Assembly: GCF_000682715.1 (NCBI RefSeq)
Contig: NZ_AWFH01000006.1
Span: forward strand, 1-64,000
Source: Hyphomonas atlantica corrig.
GTDB lineage: Bacteria > Pseudomonadota > Alphaproteobacteria > Caulobacterales > Hyphomonadaceae
DNA length: 64,000 nt
Direction: 5' to 3'
Shown here: positions 36,870 to 43,926 of the stretch, piece by piece
Numbering within the stretch: the stretch's first letter is position 1
Layout: each line of letters starts with the position of its first letter
Notes under the pieces: model-generated
Told to the model about the DNA's origin: nothing
The model's input: only the letters and a program-made list of their open reading frames with translations
Database searches by the model: none
Position numbers and translations under genes: made by a program

Positions 36870-37242
36870 TTTATGTCTCCGTACTTTGCCGGAGGGTTGC
36901 CGGATGGGGAAATCACCCCTAAAAAAGGCATACCGCTTCGGCGGTTAATGGACCGAGGGGACACGGTACTTGCCTTCGAAATCGAGTAGCCGTGCCCTCT
37001 CGGGACGCACAATCTGTGTGCATCCCACACAGTAGACTAAGCGCTGGTCAGCGAGTCCAGTATCACGCGTGTGAATTCCACGGCCATTCACCCAAAAATT
37101 AGGTGTTTCGAGGGTATATTCTCTGTTTGTTCACAACCACTGCGCTAATAACTCATCAAACTCTACTTCAAGTATGCTTGTTTGAACGCTAGATCGAATC
37201 GCTGCTGTCAACGACGATTCGAATTATCCGTGCCCCTACTAG
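36870..37242. other. AT-rich stretch without a recognised gene
   Basis: Base composition is lower in GC than neighbouring DNA. It contains a palindrome AGACAT-TTT-ATGTCT (36864-36878) spanning the start of the Cys-rich gene, and a 38-codon plus-strand frame (36873-36989) without a ribosome binding site. I see no tRNA, integrase or other recognisable function. Probably remnants of acquired DNA. Confidence 0.4.
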
Positions 37243-37350
37243 CCGCAGCCCCCTGCGGAGGCAGGGGGCTATCTCGGAACCGTTCCGCACGGTGCATGAG
37301 GCAAAAGCCGGGGATGGATACCTGCCTGCGCAGGTATCTTCGGAGGTGGG
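37243..37350 (+). repeat. left inverted flank of the GIY-YIG unit
   Basis: About 108 bases with two parts. Around 37247-37270 there is a perfect 10-bp hairpin (AGCCCCCTGC-GGAG-GCAGGGGGCT). At 37313-37343 there is a 31-base core containing ACCTGCCTGCGCAGGTA. Both parts recur in mirrored order, on the opposite strand, at 38178-38283, with 70 versus 69 bases between matching landmarks. The core matches at 30 of 31 positions and the hairpin part at about 30 of 35. Confidence 0.75.
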
Positions 37351-37420
37351 AAGGTGCCAGTCTTTTCCTGTTTGCCTGAGGCATGTAGGGTTCTGATATC
37401 GCCGTTTCTGGGGGAATATC

Positions 37421-37708
37421 GTGGCGTTCTATGCGTACATCATGGCCAACCGCAAGAATGGTGCGCTGTATGCAGGCCATACGGACAATATCGCGGCCCG
37501 TGTGTTGGCCCACCGGGAGGGACGCGGCGCAGCCCATACAAGCAAATACAACATTAAGCGCCTTGTCTGGATGGAAGCGCACGACACGCGAGAGGCGGCG
37601 AAGACGCGAGAATACCAGATCAAGAAATGGAAACGCGACTGGAAGATCCGCCTGATTGAAGAGACCAACCCCGACTGGAAGGATTTGTGGTTCAGTTTGA
37701 ATCAATAG
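37421..37708 (+). CDS. single-domain GIY-YIG endonuclease
   Basis: A 95-residue stand-alone nuclease-fold protein of the YhbQ/UPF0213 type. The motif reads AYIMANRKNGALYAGHT (Tyr residues and the LYAGHT turn in place of GIY/YIG). Catalytic-type Arg is in NIAARVLAHREG, and Glu in AAKTREYQIKKWKR, followed by KIRLIEETNPDWKDLW. The start is GTG after GGGGGAA. The gene is flanked by inverted copies of a palindromic repeat about 80 bases upstream and 470 downstream, which may mean it processes or moves them (inference). Natural substrates of this subfamily are poorly known. Confidence 0.88.
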   Translation: MAFYAYIMANRKNGALYAGHTDNIAARVLAHREGRGAAHTSKYNIKRLVWMEAHDTREAAKTREYQIKKWKRDWKIRLIEETNPDWKDLWFSLNQ

Positions 37709-37728
37709 TCTTTGTCCTGTACAAATAT

Positions 37729-37763
37729 CCGGACTGGCTCTCACCATCCGGGTATCCCGTATT
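37729..37763 (+). repeat. dispersed 35-bp repeat, copy B
   Basis: Matches the minus strand of 11-45 at 33 of 35 positions. It begins 20 bases after the GIY-YIG stop. The segment CCGGA...TCCGG can pair. Presence at both the window edge and here shows it is a dispersed element and not part of the nuclease gene. Confidence 0.72.
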
Positions 37764-37787
37764 CCCGGCCCCTGATGGAACCGACAG

Positions 37788-37858
37788 CGCGGCGGGCGCC
37801 GTGGCGCTCCGCCTTGGTTTTGGAATGGCTACGGAATGGAGCGTTACCGCCCGCCGCG
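37788..37858. other. large stem-loop, candidate structured RNA or repeat
   Basis: Outer arms CGCGGCGGGCG (37788-37798) and CGCCCGCCGCG (37848-37858) pair perfectly. A small internal loop and a second 6-bp helix (CGCTCC/GGAGCG) follow, with a 27-base apical loop. It lies in a 0.8-kb gene-free island (37709-38550). The rest of that island to about 38130 shows no convincing frame, and its many short frames on both strands look spurious. Confidence 0.5.
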
Positions 37859-38177
37859 CCGGACAGGGTCTTCAGCGGACACCTCGAAAGGGCCCAAGAT
37901 CCCGGGTCTTCGTTACCGGCGCCGCGCGAACATTGCCTCCGTGCTTTTCACACGAAAGGCTGATCCGGGGAGGCCTTACTCCCGTGCGTCCGGACGAGGC
38001 GGATTCCCAACCGAGCTTCCTCGGCTCACCCTGGCCTGACCTGCCTAGGGCCCGGCGGGACCGTCTATCTCCCGCAAGGCCCATCCCGTCCCTGACCCCA
38101 CAACCAGAACGGCACCTGATCCGGCTCCCGTGAGGGCAGGAGGGAAGTATGGGGTGGGAAGCTATCAGACGGATTCC

Positions 38178-38283
38178 CCCGTTCCGAAGATGCCTGCGCA
38201 GGCAGGTATCCATCTCCTGCCATCGCCTGAAGCGCTTGAGGATACAGCCAGAGATGGGCCCCTGCCTGCGCAGGGGCCTGCGG
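38178..38283 (-). repeat. right inverted flank of the GIY-YIG unit
   Basis: Minus-strand counterpart of 37243-37350. The 31-base core lies at 38184-38214 (one mismatch to the left core), and the hairpin-like GCCCCTG-CCTGCG-CAGGGGC lies at 38258-38277. Together with the left copy it encloses about 1.04 kb holding the GIY-YIG gene, the 35-bp repeat and the large stem-loop. Confidence 0.73.
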
Positions 38284-38322
38284 AGGAGAGGGGAAATCCT
38301 AATTCTCCCACAAAGTCCGCCT

Positions 38323-38395
38323 CCCCGGCGCATGCCGGGGTCTCCCGCCGTTAGGGCGCGGAGCCAGCCGCAGGAGACTCCGGCATGCGCCGGAG
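38323..38395. repeat. long imperfect inverted repeat with GCATGC cores
   Basis: Arms 38323-38345 and 38373-38395 are complementary at 21 of 23 positions; each arm is itself a hairpin (CCCCGGC-GCAT-GCCGGGG and CTCCGGC-ATGC-GCCGGAG). Intergenic, upstream of nothing and downstream of the GGDEF gene on the minus strand. No T-run, so more likely a REP/BIME-type repeat than a terminator. Confidence 0.7.
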
Positions 38396-38550
38396 ATACG
38401 GGACGGAGGAGACTGAATCCCCTGAACCGTGCAGGACGCATTTGGCGGCTCTGTTCCGTGATGGGCCCCCAGACCGCTGGCGCGGTCGGGGGTGACGCCA
38501 GGAGGAGAGGGCGGGACTCTATCCCCACACGGTAGAATGGAGGGCGCGGC

Positions 38551-39333
38551 TTAACCGGCGCGGCGGGTGAGGAGAGAGGCGCCGCTGTCGATGGCGATAT
38601 AGGGGCGCGAGAAGCCGAGGGCGCGGTTCTTGCCGGCGCGTTTGGCGGCATAGAGCGCCTTGTCTGCGCGGGACAGCAGGGTGGAGATTTCAGACGGGCG
38701 CGCGCCTTCGCAATAGCCAAGACTGATCGTGACCGGAAGATCCCCTTCCCGCGTGTAGACCGGAGACGCGCCGACGACTTCCACAAGGCGGCGAAAGGCG
38801 CGAACGGCCTCGACCTCTGAAGAGAAGATGCCCGCAATCGCGAATTCTTCTCCGCCCAGCCGCGCGATCAGGCACTCATCTGGTGCGTGCGTGTTCAGCG
38901 TTTCGGCAAGGTCCCTCAACACGATGTCACCCACATCATGGCCCCAGCGATCATTCACGGCCTTGAAATCGTCCACATCGGCCAGCGCACAGAAGAAACG
39001 GCGACCGGACCCGCTGGCACGGCTGCGCATCTCCCGGACGCCATCGAAGAAGGCGCGGCGATTGGGCAGGCCGGTCAGCTCGTCCAGATAGGCGAGGCGA
39101 TGATTCTCACGCGCCAGGTCTCGCGAGCGCATGTCGGCGCGCAGGATGAAGAAGCTGCAGATCGGTGCGATCAGCAGGGGCAGGAGGATGGCACGCAGGA
39201 GCGTGTCAGACCGGGTGGTGACAGGGTCCATCGCCAGCCAGGCGATGACCGGCACGACCGCCAGCACAATTGCGCCTAGCGTAATCAAGACGCCAAAGCC
39301 GATGGCGCGGCGGACTTCCTTTGAAATCGTCAT
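38551..39333 (-). CDS. membrane-bound diguanylate cyclase (GGDEF), paralog 1
   Basis: Makes c-di-GMP from GTP. The 260-residue protein has two N-terminal spans (about 12-32 and 45-64), then a GGDEF domain: DELTGLPNRRAFFDGV, FFCALADVDDFKAVNDRWGH (metal Asp), ARLGGEEFAIAG (active GGEEF) and TISLGYCEGARP. The RxxD inhibitory site five residues before GGEEF is absent. GGAGGGTCG precedes the start. It is a close relative of the next gene upstream; the pair looks like a tandem duplication. Confidence 0.92.
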   Translation of the reverse strand: MTISKEVRRAIGFGVLITLGAIVLAVVPVIAWLAMDPVTTRSDTLLRAILLPLLIAPICSFFILRADMRSRDLARENHRLAYLDELTGLPNRRAFFDGVREMRSRASGSGRRFFCALADVDDFKAVNDRWGHDVGDIVLRDLAETLNTHAPDECLIARLGGEEFAIAGIFSSEVEAVRAFRRLVEVVGASPVYTREGDLPVTISLGYCEGARPSEISTLLSRADKALYAAKRAGKNRALGFSRPYIAIDSGASLLTRRAG

Positions 39334-39448
39334 CCTGACGACCCTCCAACACGATTTGTATTTATTATTGCAATCGTTTGTAACGGTAGGCCGTTAACGC
39401 CCATACCCATAGCGGCGTAAGGATTTGAGGAAGTGTGTTTACCGGCTG

Positions 39449-40228
39449 TTAAGCAGCGGTGCCGGCCGAGCGGGCGAAGCTGCCGGTCTGGCGGGAGGGG
39501 TGGTTGAAGTCCAGCGCGCGGTTCTTGCCGCCCCGCTTGGCCGCGTAGAGCGCGCGATCGGCCTGGGACAGGATCGAGGACAGCTCTGTCGTGCGGGACC
39601 CCTCGCAATAGCCGAGGCTGATCGTCACCGGCAGCGGGCCGTCTGGGGTCAGGATGGGCGTGCGGTCCACCACGGCAACAAGGGCCCGGAAGGCGCGGGC
39701 CGCATCGGCCTCACTCGGGAACATGCCGGCCATGGAGAATTCCTCTCCGCCGAGCCGGGCCACGATGGAATCAACCGGCGCCTTGGCATTCAGCGTGGCC
39801 GCAATCTCTCGCAACACCTGGTCGCCGGCCTCATGGCCTAGTTGGTCATTCACGCGCTTGAAATTGTCGACATCTGCGATGGCGCAGTAAAAATGGTGGC
39901 CGACAAAGCCTGCGCGGGCCTGGATCTGGCGGGCTGCCTCAAAGAAGGCGCGGCGATTGGGCAGGCCGGTCAGCTCGTCCATATGGGCGAGGCGGTAATT
40001 CTCACGCGCCAGGCGGGCGGCGCGGATATGATCCTTCAGGACAAAATAGCAGAAAACCGGCGCAATCAGCATCGGCATGATCGCTGCCATGATCAGCACA
40101 TCGATTGGCGTGATCTCCTGCAGCGCCTGTATCCAGATCGCCACCATCACCACTGAAGCCAACACCGACCCCGCGATTACCAGAACTCCTGTTCTGATCG
40201 CGTTCGACACATCCTGTGAAATAGACAT
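39449..40228 (-). CDS. membrane-bound diguanylate cyclase (GGDEF), paralog 2
   Basis: Paralog of the preceding gene, 259 residues, same layout. There are two N-terminal spans, then MDELTGLPNRRAFFEAA, HFYCAIADVDNFKRVNDQLGH, ARLGGEEFSMAGMF and TISLGYCEGSRTTEL. GGEEF and the metal aspartates are intact; no RxxD I-site. The start at 40228 (MSISQDVSNAI) has AGGGAGACG upstream, so the frame to 40270 is not used. 115 bases separate the two genes, so each may have its own promoter. Confidence 0.92.
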   Translation of the reverse strand: MSISQDVSNAIRTGVLVIAGSVLASVVMVAIWIQALQEITPIDVLIMAAIMPMLIAPVFCYFVLKDHIRAARLARENYRLAHMDELTGLPNRRAFFEAARQIQARAGFVGHHFYCAIADVDNFKRVNDQLGHEAGDQVLREIAATLNAKAPVDSIVARLGGEEFSMAGMFPSEADAARAFRALVAVVDRTPILTPDGPLPVTISLGYCEGSRTTELSSILSQADRALYAAKRGGKNRALDFNHPSRQTGSFARSAGTAA

Positions 40229-40358
40229 TGCGTCTCCCTGTCCCACCGGAGATTGATCGCATAGCCGCATTAAGCGGGTCCCTATTTCCGCAGGGGAATT
40301 GGTCAGGGGCAGTTAGGGTCTGATTATCCATGATGGATCGGGGCGGGGTCCGCGCATG

Positions 40359-40390
40359 AAAAAAGCCGGCCTCATGGACCGGCTTTCCTG
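40359..40390 (-). terminator. rho-independent terminator of the first small cationic gene
   Basis: Minus-strand stem AAAGCCGG/CCGGCTTT with a 9-base loop, continuing into a run of six T. It lies 17 bases after the stop of the gene at 40407-40595. Confidence 0.85.
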
Positions 40391-40406
40391 GCGTATTCGG
40401 GCGCGA

Positions 40407-40595
40407 TTAGCGTGCCATCTGGCGCGGCTTGTTCGCAACATTCGTGACGTGCTCGGCCACGGCCGGAATGAGGCGCGGGCTTTTGGACTGGCGACGCCCG
40501 AGGAAGTGAAGCGTTGCGCGGCGAGCGGCATAGGCTGCGCTCGTCGTTGCGGCAGCGGTTCCGGCGGCGATGGCGATCTGTTTCCAGAGTTTCAT
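40407..40595 (-). CDS. small cationic protein with N-terminal hydrophobic segment
   Basis: A 62-residue product: MKLWKQIAIAAGTAAATTSA at the N-terminus (signal-anchor-like), then a basic region (Arg, Lys, His, no clear fold). AAAGGAGCC precedes the ATG. It is followed by its own terminator. It resembles its two neighbours in size, charge and N-terminal MK(x)n-IAAG style, so they may form a small family. Function unknown. Confidence 0.6.
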   Translation of the reverse strand: MKLWKQIAIAAGTAAATTSAAYAARRATLHFLGRRQSKSPRLIPAVAEHVTNVANKPRQMAR

Positions 40596-40660
40596 GTCAG
40601 GCTCCTTTGTATGGCGTTCACCCAATCAATGCGCGCCCTCGCCCGCCGGTTCCGAATGGC

Positions 40661-40861
40661 TTAGCGCCGCCCCATCACGGGTGGCATCATCCGGCGAGTT
40701 TTCAGCGCATGGGCCACATCTGACAGGCCGGGCGCGTCCGGCGCGCGATCTGGGTGTTCCGGGTCCAGGCGTGCGTGGCGCAGGCCCTGTCGCACATAGG
40801 CATCTTCGGGACGGGTCGCGGCCTTGTCAGCGGCGCGGCGCATGGTTTTCCAGAAATTCAT
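40661..40861 (-). CDS. small basic protein, second of three
   Basis: A 66-residue, Arg/Asp/Ala-rich protein beginning MNFWKTMRRAADKAATRPED and ending MMPPVMGRR; no membrane span is certain. AGGGAGACTGAG precedes the ATG at 40861, making the longer frame to 41023 unlikely. It lies 65 bases upstream of the 62-residue gene and about 110 bases downstream of a terminator. No family recognised. Confidence 0.58.
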   Translation of the reverse strand: MNFWKTMRRAADKAATRPEDAYVRQGLRHARLDPEHPDRAPDAPGLSDVAHALKTRRMMPPVMGRR

Positions 40862-40973
40862 CTCAGTCTCCCTTGCTGATGTTGCGAGGGCGGGCGGAAG
40901 GCCCGCCATTTGGGGAGTATAGCACACAGGAGACGGCAGCCTGAGTGAAAGCCTTGTCAGGATAGCGCGCACG

Positions 40974-40999
40974 AAAAAGGGCCGCATAAATTGCGGCCC
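40974..40999 (-). terminator. rho-independent terminator of the third small gene
   Basis: Minus-strand 8-bp stem GGGCCGCA/TGCGGCCC with a 5-base loop followed by five T. It ends transcription of the gene at 41027-41239 before the next small gene. Confidence 0.88.
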
Positions 41000-41026
41000 C
41001 GTTTCAAGCATCAATCTTCTCACGCA

Positions 41027-41239
41027 TCAGTGCGCGGTGACCGGGTCACCATGTGGGCTGGACACGCCCTTGTGCGCGCGGAATTCACTAGAGGTATCTT
41101 CGCCATTGCGCGCTTTCGCAGAAGTGTCGTCATCGCGGTGTTGGCGCAGGAATTTGCGGCCATATTTCTGGCCGGCAAAGGCGGCGCCTGCAGCGCCCAG
41201 GACACCAGCGGCGATCATTAACTGATTACGGGTCTTCAT
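41027..41239 (-). CDS. small secreted or membrane-anchored protein, third of three
   Basis: A 70-residue product with [22 protein letters not shown], a signal-peptide-like N-terminus, then a basic and acidic hydrophilic tail ([14 protein letters not shown]...). AAGGAGACACGAT precedes the ATG. It has its own terminator. Downstream on the same strand are two more tiny genes of similar style. Function unknown. Confidence 0.6.
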   Translation of the reverse strand: MKTRNQLMIAAGVLGAAGAAFAGQKYGRKFLRQHRDDDTSAKARNGEDTSSEFRAHKGVSSPHGDPVTAH

Positions 41240-41386
41240 ATCGTGTCTCCTTTGGTTCGCTTCGGTTTCATGCGGGGCGGGATTGTCATCGCATTCCCCC
41301 AATCAATGGGTGGGCCCCGATCGATGTTCCATGACAGAGCGGCAAGGCGCTTCCCTTCCGCGCGCCGGACGGCTAAAGCCCCCTTC

Positions 41387-42154
41387 ATGACCCTGAAAAC
41401 CCGCATCATTCCCTGCCTGGACGTAAAAGACGGACGCACCGTCAAGGGCGTCAATTTCGTTGACCTGAAAGATGCGGGCGACCCAGTGGCGCTGGCCAAG
41501 GCCTATGATGCGCAGGGGGCGGACGAGCTGTGCTTCCTCGATATCTCTGCCACGCATGAAGGCCGGGGCACGCTGATGGACATTGTCTCTGCGACAGCGG
41601 AGCAATGCTTCATGCCGCTGACCGTAGGCGGCGGTGTAAGAAGCGCCGAGAACATGGTGGCCCTGCTCCGCGCGGGCGCAGACAAGGTGGCGATCAATTC
41701 CGCCGCCGTGGCGGACCCGTCGGTGATCTCACGCTGCGCCGCCAAGGCAGGATCTCAGGCGGTGGTCGTGGCGATCGACGCGCGGGCCGTGGGCGACCAT
41801 TGGGAGATCTTCACCCATGGCGGCCGCAAGGAAACCGGTATTGATGCGGTGGCCTTTGCCAAGGAAGCCGAAGCGCGCGGCGCCGGGGAAATCCTGCTGA
41901 CCAGCATGGACCGGGATGGCACCAAATCGGGATACGACCTGCCCCTGTTGAAGGCGATCACCGGCGCGGTGAACATCCCCGTCATCGCCAGTGGCGGGGC
42001 GGGCAAGGTGGGAGACCTCGCCCCCGCGGTGATCGAAGGTGGGGCAACTGCCGTTCTGGCCGCATCGATCTTCCATTTCGGTGAAGCGACGATTGCCGAG
42101 GCGCGCGCCGCCCTTGCCACCGCAGGCGCGCCTGTTCGGCCGCTTGCAAACTGA
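41387..42154 (+). CDS. hisF: imidazole glycerol phosphate synthase subunit HisF
   Basis: Cyclase subunit, a (beta/alpha)8 barrel of 255 residues. It has [19 protein letters not shown] (catalytic Asp11), [34 protein letters not shown] (second Asp), [13 protein letters not shown] and [13 protein letters not shown]. The Met at 41387 is the conserved MTLKTRIIP start; the longer frame begins inside the upstream promoter region. It forms the synthase with HisH, whose gene is 6 kb upstream. Confidence 0.97.
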   Translation: MTLKTRIIPCLDVKDGRTVKGVNFVDLKDAGDPVALAKAYDAQGADELCFLDISATHEGRGTLMDIVSATAEQCFMPLTVGGGVRSAENMVALLRAGADKVAINSAAVADPSVISRCAAKAGSQAVVVAIDARAVGDHWEIFTHGGRKETGIDAVAFAKEAEARGAGEILLTSMDRDGTKSGYDLPLLKAITGAVNIPVIASGGAGKVGDLAPAVIEGGATAVLAASIFHFGEATIAEARAALATAGAPVRPLAN

Positions 42155-42243
42155 GCCCCTTTCAGATTCGTCATAAAGGCTTCAATTGCGTCATCCGCGC
42201 ATCGGCGTAGTCTTTCCCTTCAAAACACAGGAAGGGAACGAAC

Positions 42244-42660
42244 ATGAGAGGCGAGTGCATTTGTGGTGCCGTCAAGATCACCATTCCAGACATAAGCGAA
42301 GTCGCTGTATGCCATTGCGCAACATGCCGTCGCTGGGGTGGCGGGCCGTTGTTTACCGTAGACCATGATGGAAAACTGGAGATTGAGGGCGAGGAGAATA
42401 TCTCCGAATACCAATCATCCGACTGGGCAGAGCGCGCATTCTGTAGCAAATGCGGTAGCCATTTGTTCTACCATCTGAAATTTCACGATCACTTCGCCCT
42501 GTCAGCCGGGCTATTCCAGGACGTGCCGCTCAAGAAAATCAGCCAGCAGATCTTCATTGATCAGAAGCCAGACTTTTACGAATTGGCAAACGACACGCCA
42601 AAACTTACCGGTGAGGAAGCATTCGCTGCATTTGAGGCCTCAAACAACGAAGAGGACTAG
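42244..42660 (+). CDS. GFA (glutathione-dependent formaldehyde-activating) family protein
   Basis: A 138-residue zinc protein of the Gfa/CENP-V fold. Cysteines fit the two metal sites: Cys5, Cys7 (ECICG), Cys23, Cys25, Cys28 (CHCATC) and Cys67, Cys70 (FCSKC). It may be glutathione-related, but most members have no proven reaction. It starts just after hisF (90 bases) and could be on the same transcript. Its stop overlaps the crotonase gene in CTAG. Confidence 0.87.
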   Translation: MRGECICGAVKITIPDISEVAVCHCATCRRWGGGPLFTVDHDGKLEIEGEENISEYQSSDWAERAFCSKCGSHLFYHLKFHDHFALSAGLFQDVPLKKISQQIFIDQKPDFYELANDTPKLTGEEAFAAFEASNNEED

Positions 42661-43475
42661 TCCGCAAAGGACGGCTTGCGCTTTTGCATTTCTGCGAACA
42701 CCGCTTCCATCTGGTTTGGTGTACGGATGATCTTGTCCTGCTCGTCTGATTCGGCCTGCAGCAATTCCGCATCCGTTGCATCCTGCATCATGTTGAAGAT
42801 GCGCTTGGAAGCCTGAATGGCGTCCGGGTTCTTGTTCGCGATTTGCGTAGCAAGCGCCATCGCATCTTCCAGAGGCGTGTCGGAGACATGGGTGGCAAAG
42901 CCCATATGCTTCGCTTCGGCGCCATTGAAGATACGGTTCGTATAGGTCAATTCACGCAGCACATCGTCGCGGACATTGCCGCGCCAGAGTGGGAAGCCGG
43001 CCATGTCCGGCACGAGGCCCCATTTCAATTCCATGATGGCGCAGCGTGTATCGGGATGCACGAACCGAATGTCGGCGCCGGAAAGGATCTGGAAGCCGCC
43101 GCCAAAGGCCACACCATGCGCCGCCGCGATGACCGGTGCCGGTATCTCGCGCCAACCCCAGGCCACATGCTGGGCGCGGTTGGCAATGCCATGTGTCCGC
43201 TCGGCCAGCGTGCTGGCCTTGCTGCCCGTGACGCTCTTGGACTTGTCGCTGCCGGAATCGCTTCCGAGGCTGGACAGGTCGAGCCCCGCGCAGAAGGCGC
43301 GCCCCTCCCCCGAGACAACCACGACGCGCAAGCCCTTGGTCTCTTTCAACTGGGCAATCGCCTCATTGATGCCGTCAAACATGGCGGGGTCGAGGGCGTT
43401 CATCTTGTCGGTGCGAATGAAGCGGACATCGGCAATGCCATCGTCCAGCATGGTGATTGAGACCCGGTCTTTCAT
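42657..43475 (-). CDS. crotonase/enoyl-CoA hydratase-isomerase family protein
   Basis: A 272-residue acyl-CoA enzyme. Oxyanion-hole segments AFCAGLDLSSL (residues 60-70) and HGVAFGGGFQI (120-130) are clear. The first acid usually used by enoyl-CoA hydratase is Gln129 here, while Glu149 (MELKWGL) and Asp157 (VPDMAG) are present. That arrangement is closer to dienoyl-CoA isomerases than to hydratases, so water addition is unlikely. A Ser/Lys-rich insertion occurs at about 70-90. Location between hisF/GFA and hisE is incidental. Confidence 0.85.
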   Translation of the reverse strand: MKDRVSITMLDDGIADVRFIRTDKMNALDPAMFDGINEAIAQLKETKGLRVVVVSGEGRAFCAGLDLSSLGSDSGSDKSKSVTGSKASTLAERTHGIANRAQHVAWGWREIPAPVIAAAHGVAFGGGFQILSGADIRFVHPDTRCAIMELKWGLVPDMAGFPLWRGNVRDDVLRELTYTNRIFNGAEAKHMGFATHVSDTPLEDAMALATQIANKNPDAIQASKRIFNMMQDATDAELLQAESDEQDKIIRTPNQMEAVFAEMQKRKPSFAD

Positions 43476-43584
43476 GACTCTGTTCCTGATCTGGTGGCGT
43501 TTCCTTTCGTAAAAGTGCGCCAGCGGGGCCCCGCGTCAAGCGCCCGCGCTTCCTCACGTCGCGTAAGTGCGCTATGGCGGAGGT

Positions 43585-43926
43585 ATGACGGATCTCGGCT
43601 CTTCTGACCGCCTTGCTGCGGCCCTCGCTCATCTCGGCAGCACAATCGACGCGCGCGCGAAGGAAGGTGATGCCTCAAAATCCTGGACGGCTAAGCTGCT
43701 GGCCAAGGGGCCGGAATCCTGCGCGGAAAAGGTGCATGAGGAAGGCATGGAGCTGGCCGAAGCGGTGCGCCGCGAGAGTGATGCGAACGTCGCCAGCGAG
43801 GCGGCAGATGTCCTCTACCACGCTTTCGTCGCGCTGCGCTCCCGCGGTGTGAGCCTCGATGATGTGGCCGCCGCATTGGAAAAGCGGCAGGGCATCAGCG
43901 GGATTGACGAGAAGGCCAGTCGCTAG
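43585..43926 (+). CDS. hisE: phosphoribosyl-ATP diphosphatase
   Basis: Second step of histidine synthesis; 113 residues of all-helical MazG-like fold. It has DRLAAALAHLGSTIDARAKE, SWTAKLLAKGPESCAEKVHE (nucleotide site), GMELAEAVRRE and ASEAADVLYHAFVAL (Mg-binding acids). The ATG at 43585 lies right after GGAGGT, unusually close; a GTG at 43567 is the alternative start. Fifth his gene; it ends in CTAG shared with the glycosyltransferase. Confidence 0.94.
   Translation: MTDLGSSDRLAAALAHLGSTIDARAKEGDASKSWTAKLLAKGPESCAEKVHEEGMELAEAVRRESDANVASEAADVLYHAFVALRSRGVSLDDVAAALEKRQGISGIDEKASR

Noticed and set aside
36594-36989. Plus-strand frame over the Cys-rich gene, and its 38-codon tail from 36873
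   Set aside because: No ribosome binding site and no recognisable family; the opposite strand has a better supported protein. The tail is mentioned only for its palindromic start.
36990-37240. Possible tRNA or attachment-site remnant in the AT-rich patch
   Set aside because: No cloverleaf, CCA end or direct repeat could be found by eye, and no integrase is nearby.
37208-37747. 179-codon minus-strand frame antisense to the GIY-YIG gene
   Set aside because: Covers repeat flank and nuclease antisense; translated repeat-type peptide, no independent support.
37243-38395. CRISPR array
   Set aside because: Repeats are inverted palindromes of different families with irregular spacing, no direct-repeat/spacer periodicity and no cas genes.
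38130-38535. Short plus-strand frames containing PAQAGIH and AHAGVS strings
   Set aside because: These strings are typical translations of palindromic intergenic repeats, not proteins.
37872-38837. 321-codon minus-strand frame over the repeat island and the GGDEF gene end
   Set aside because: It crosses several palindromic repeats and overlaps the GGDEF gene in another phase; its product is low-complexity Arg/Pro/Ser and has no domain.
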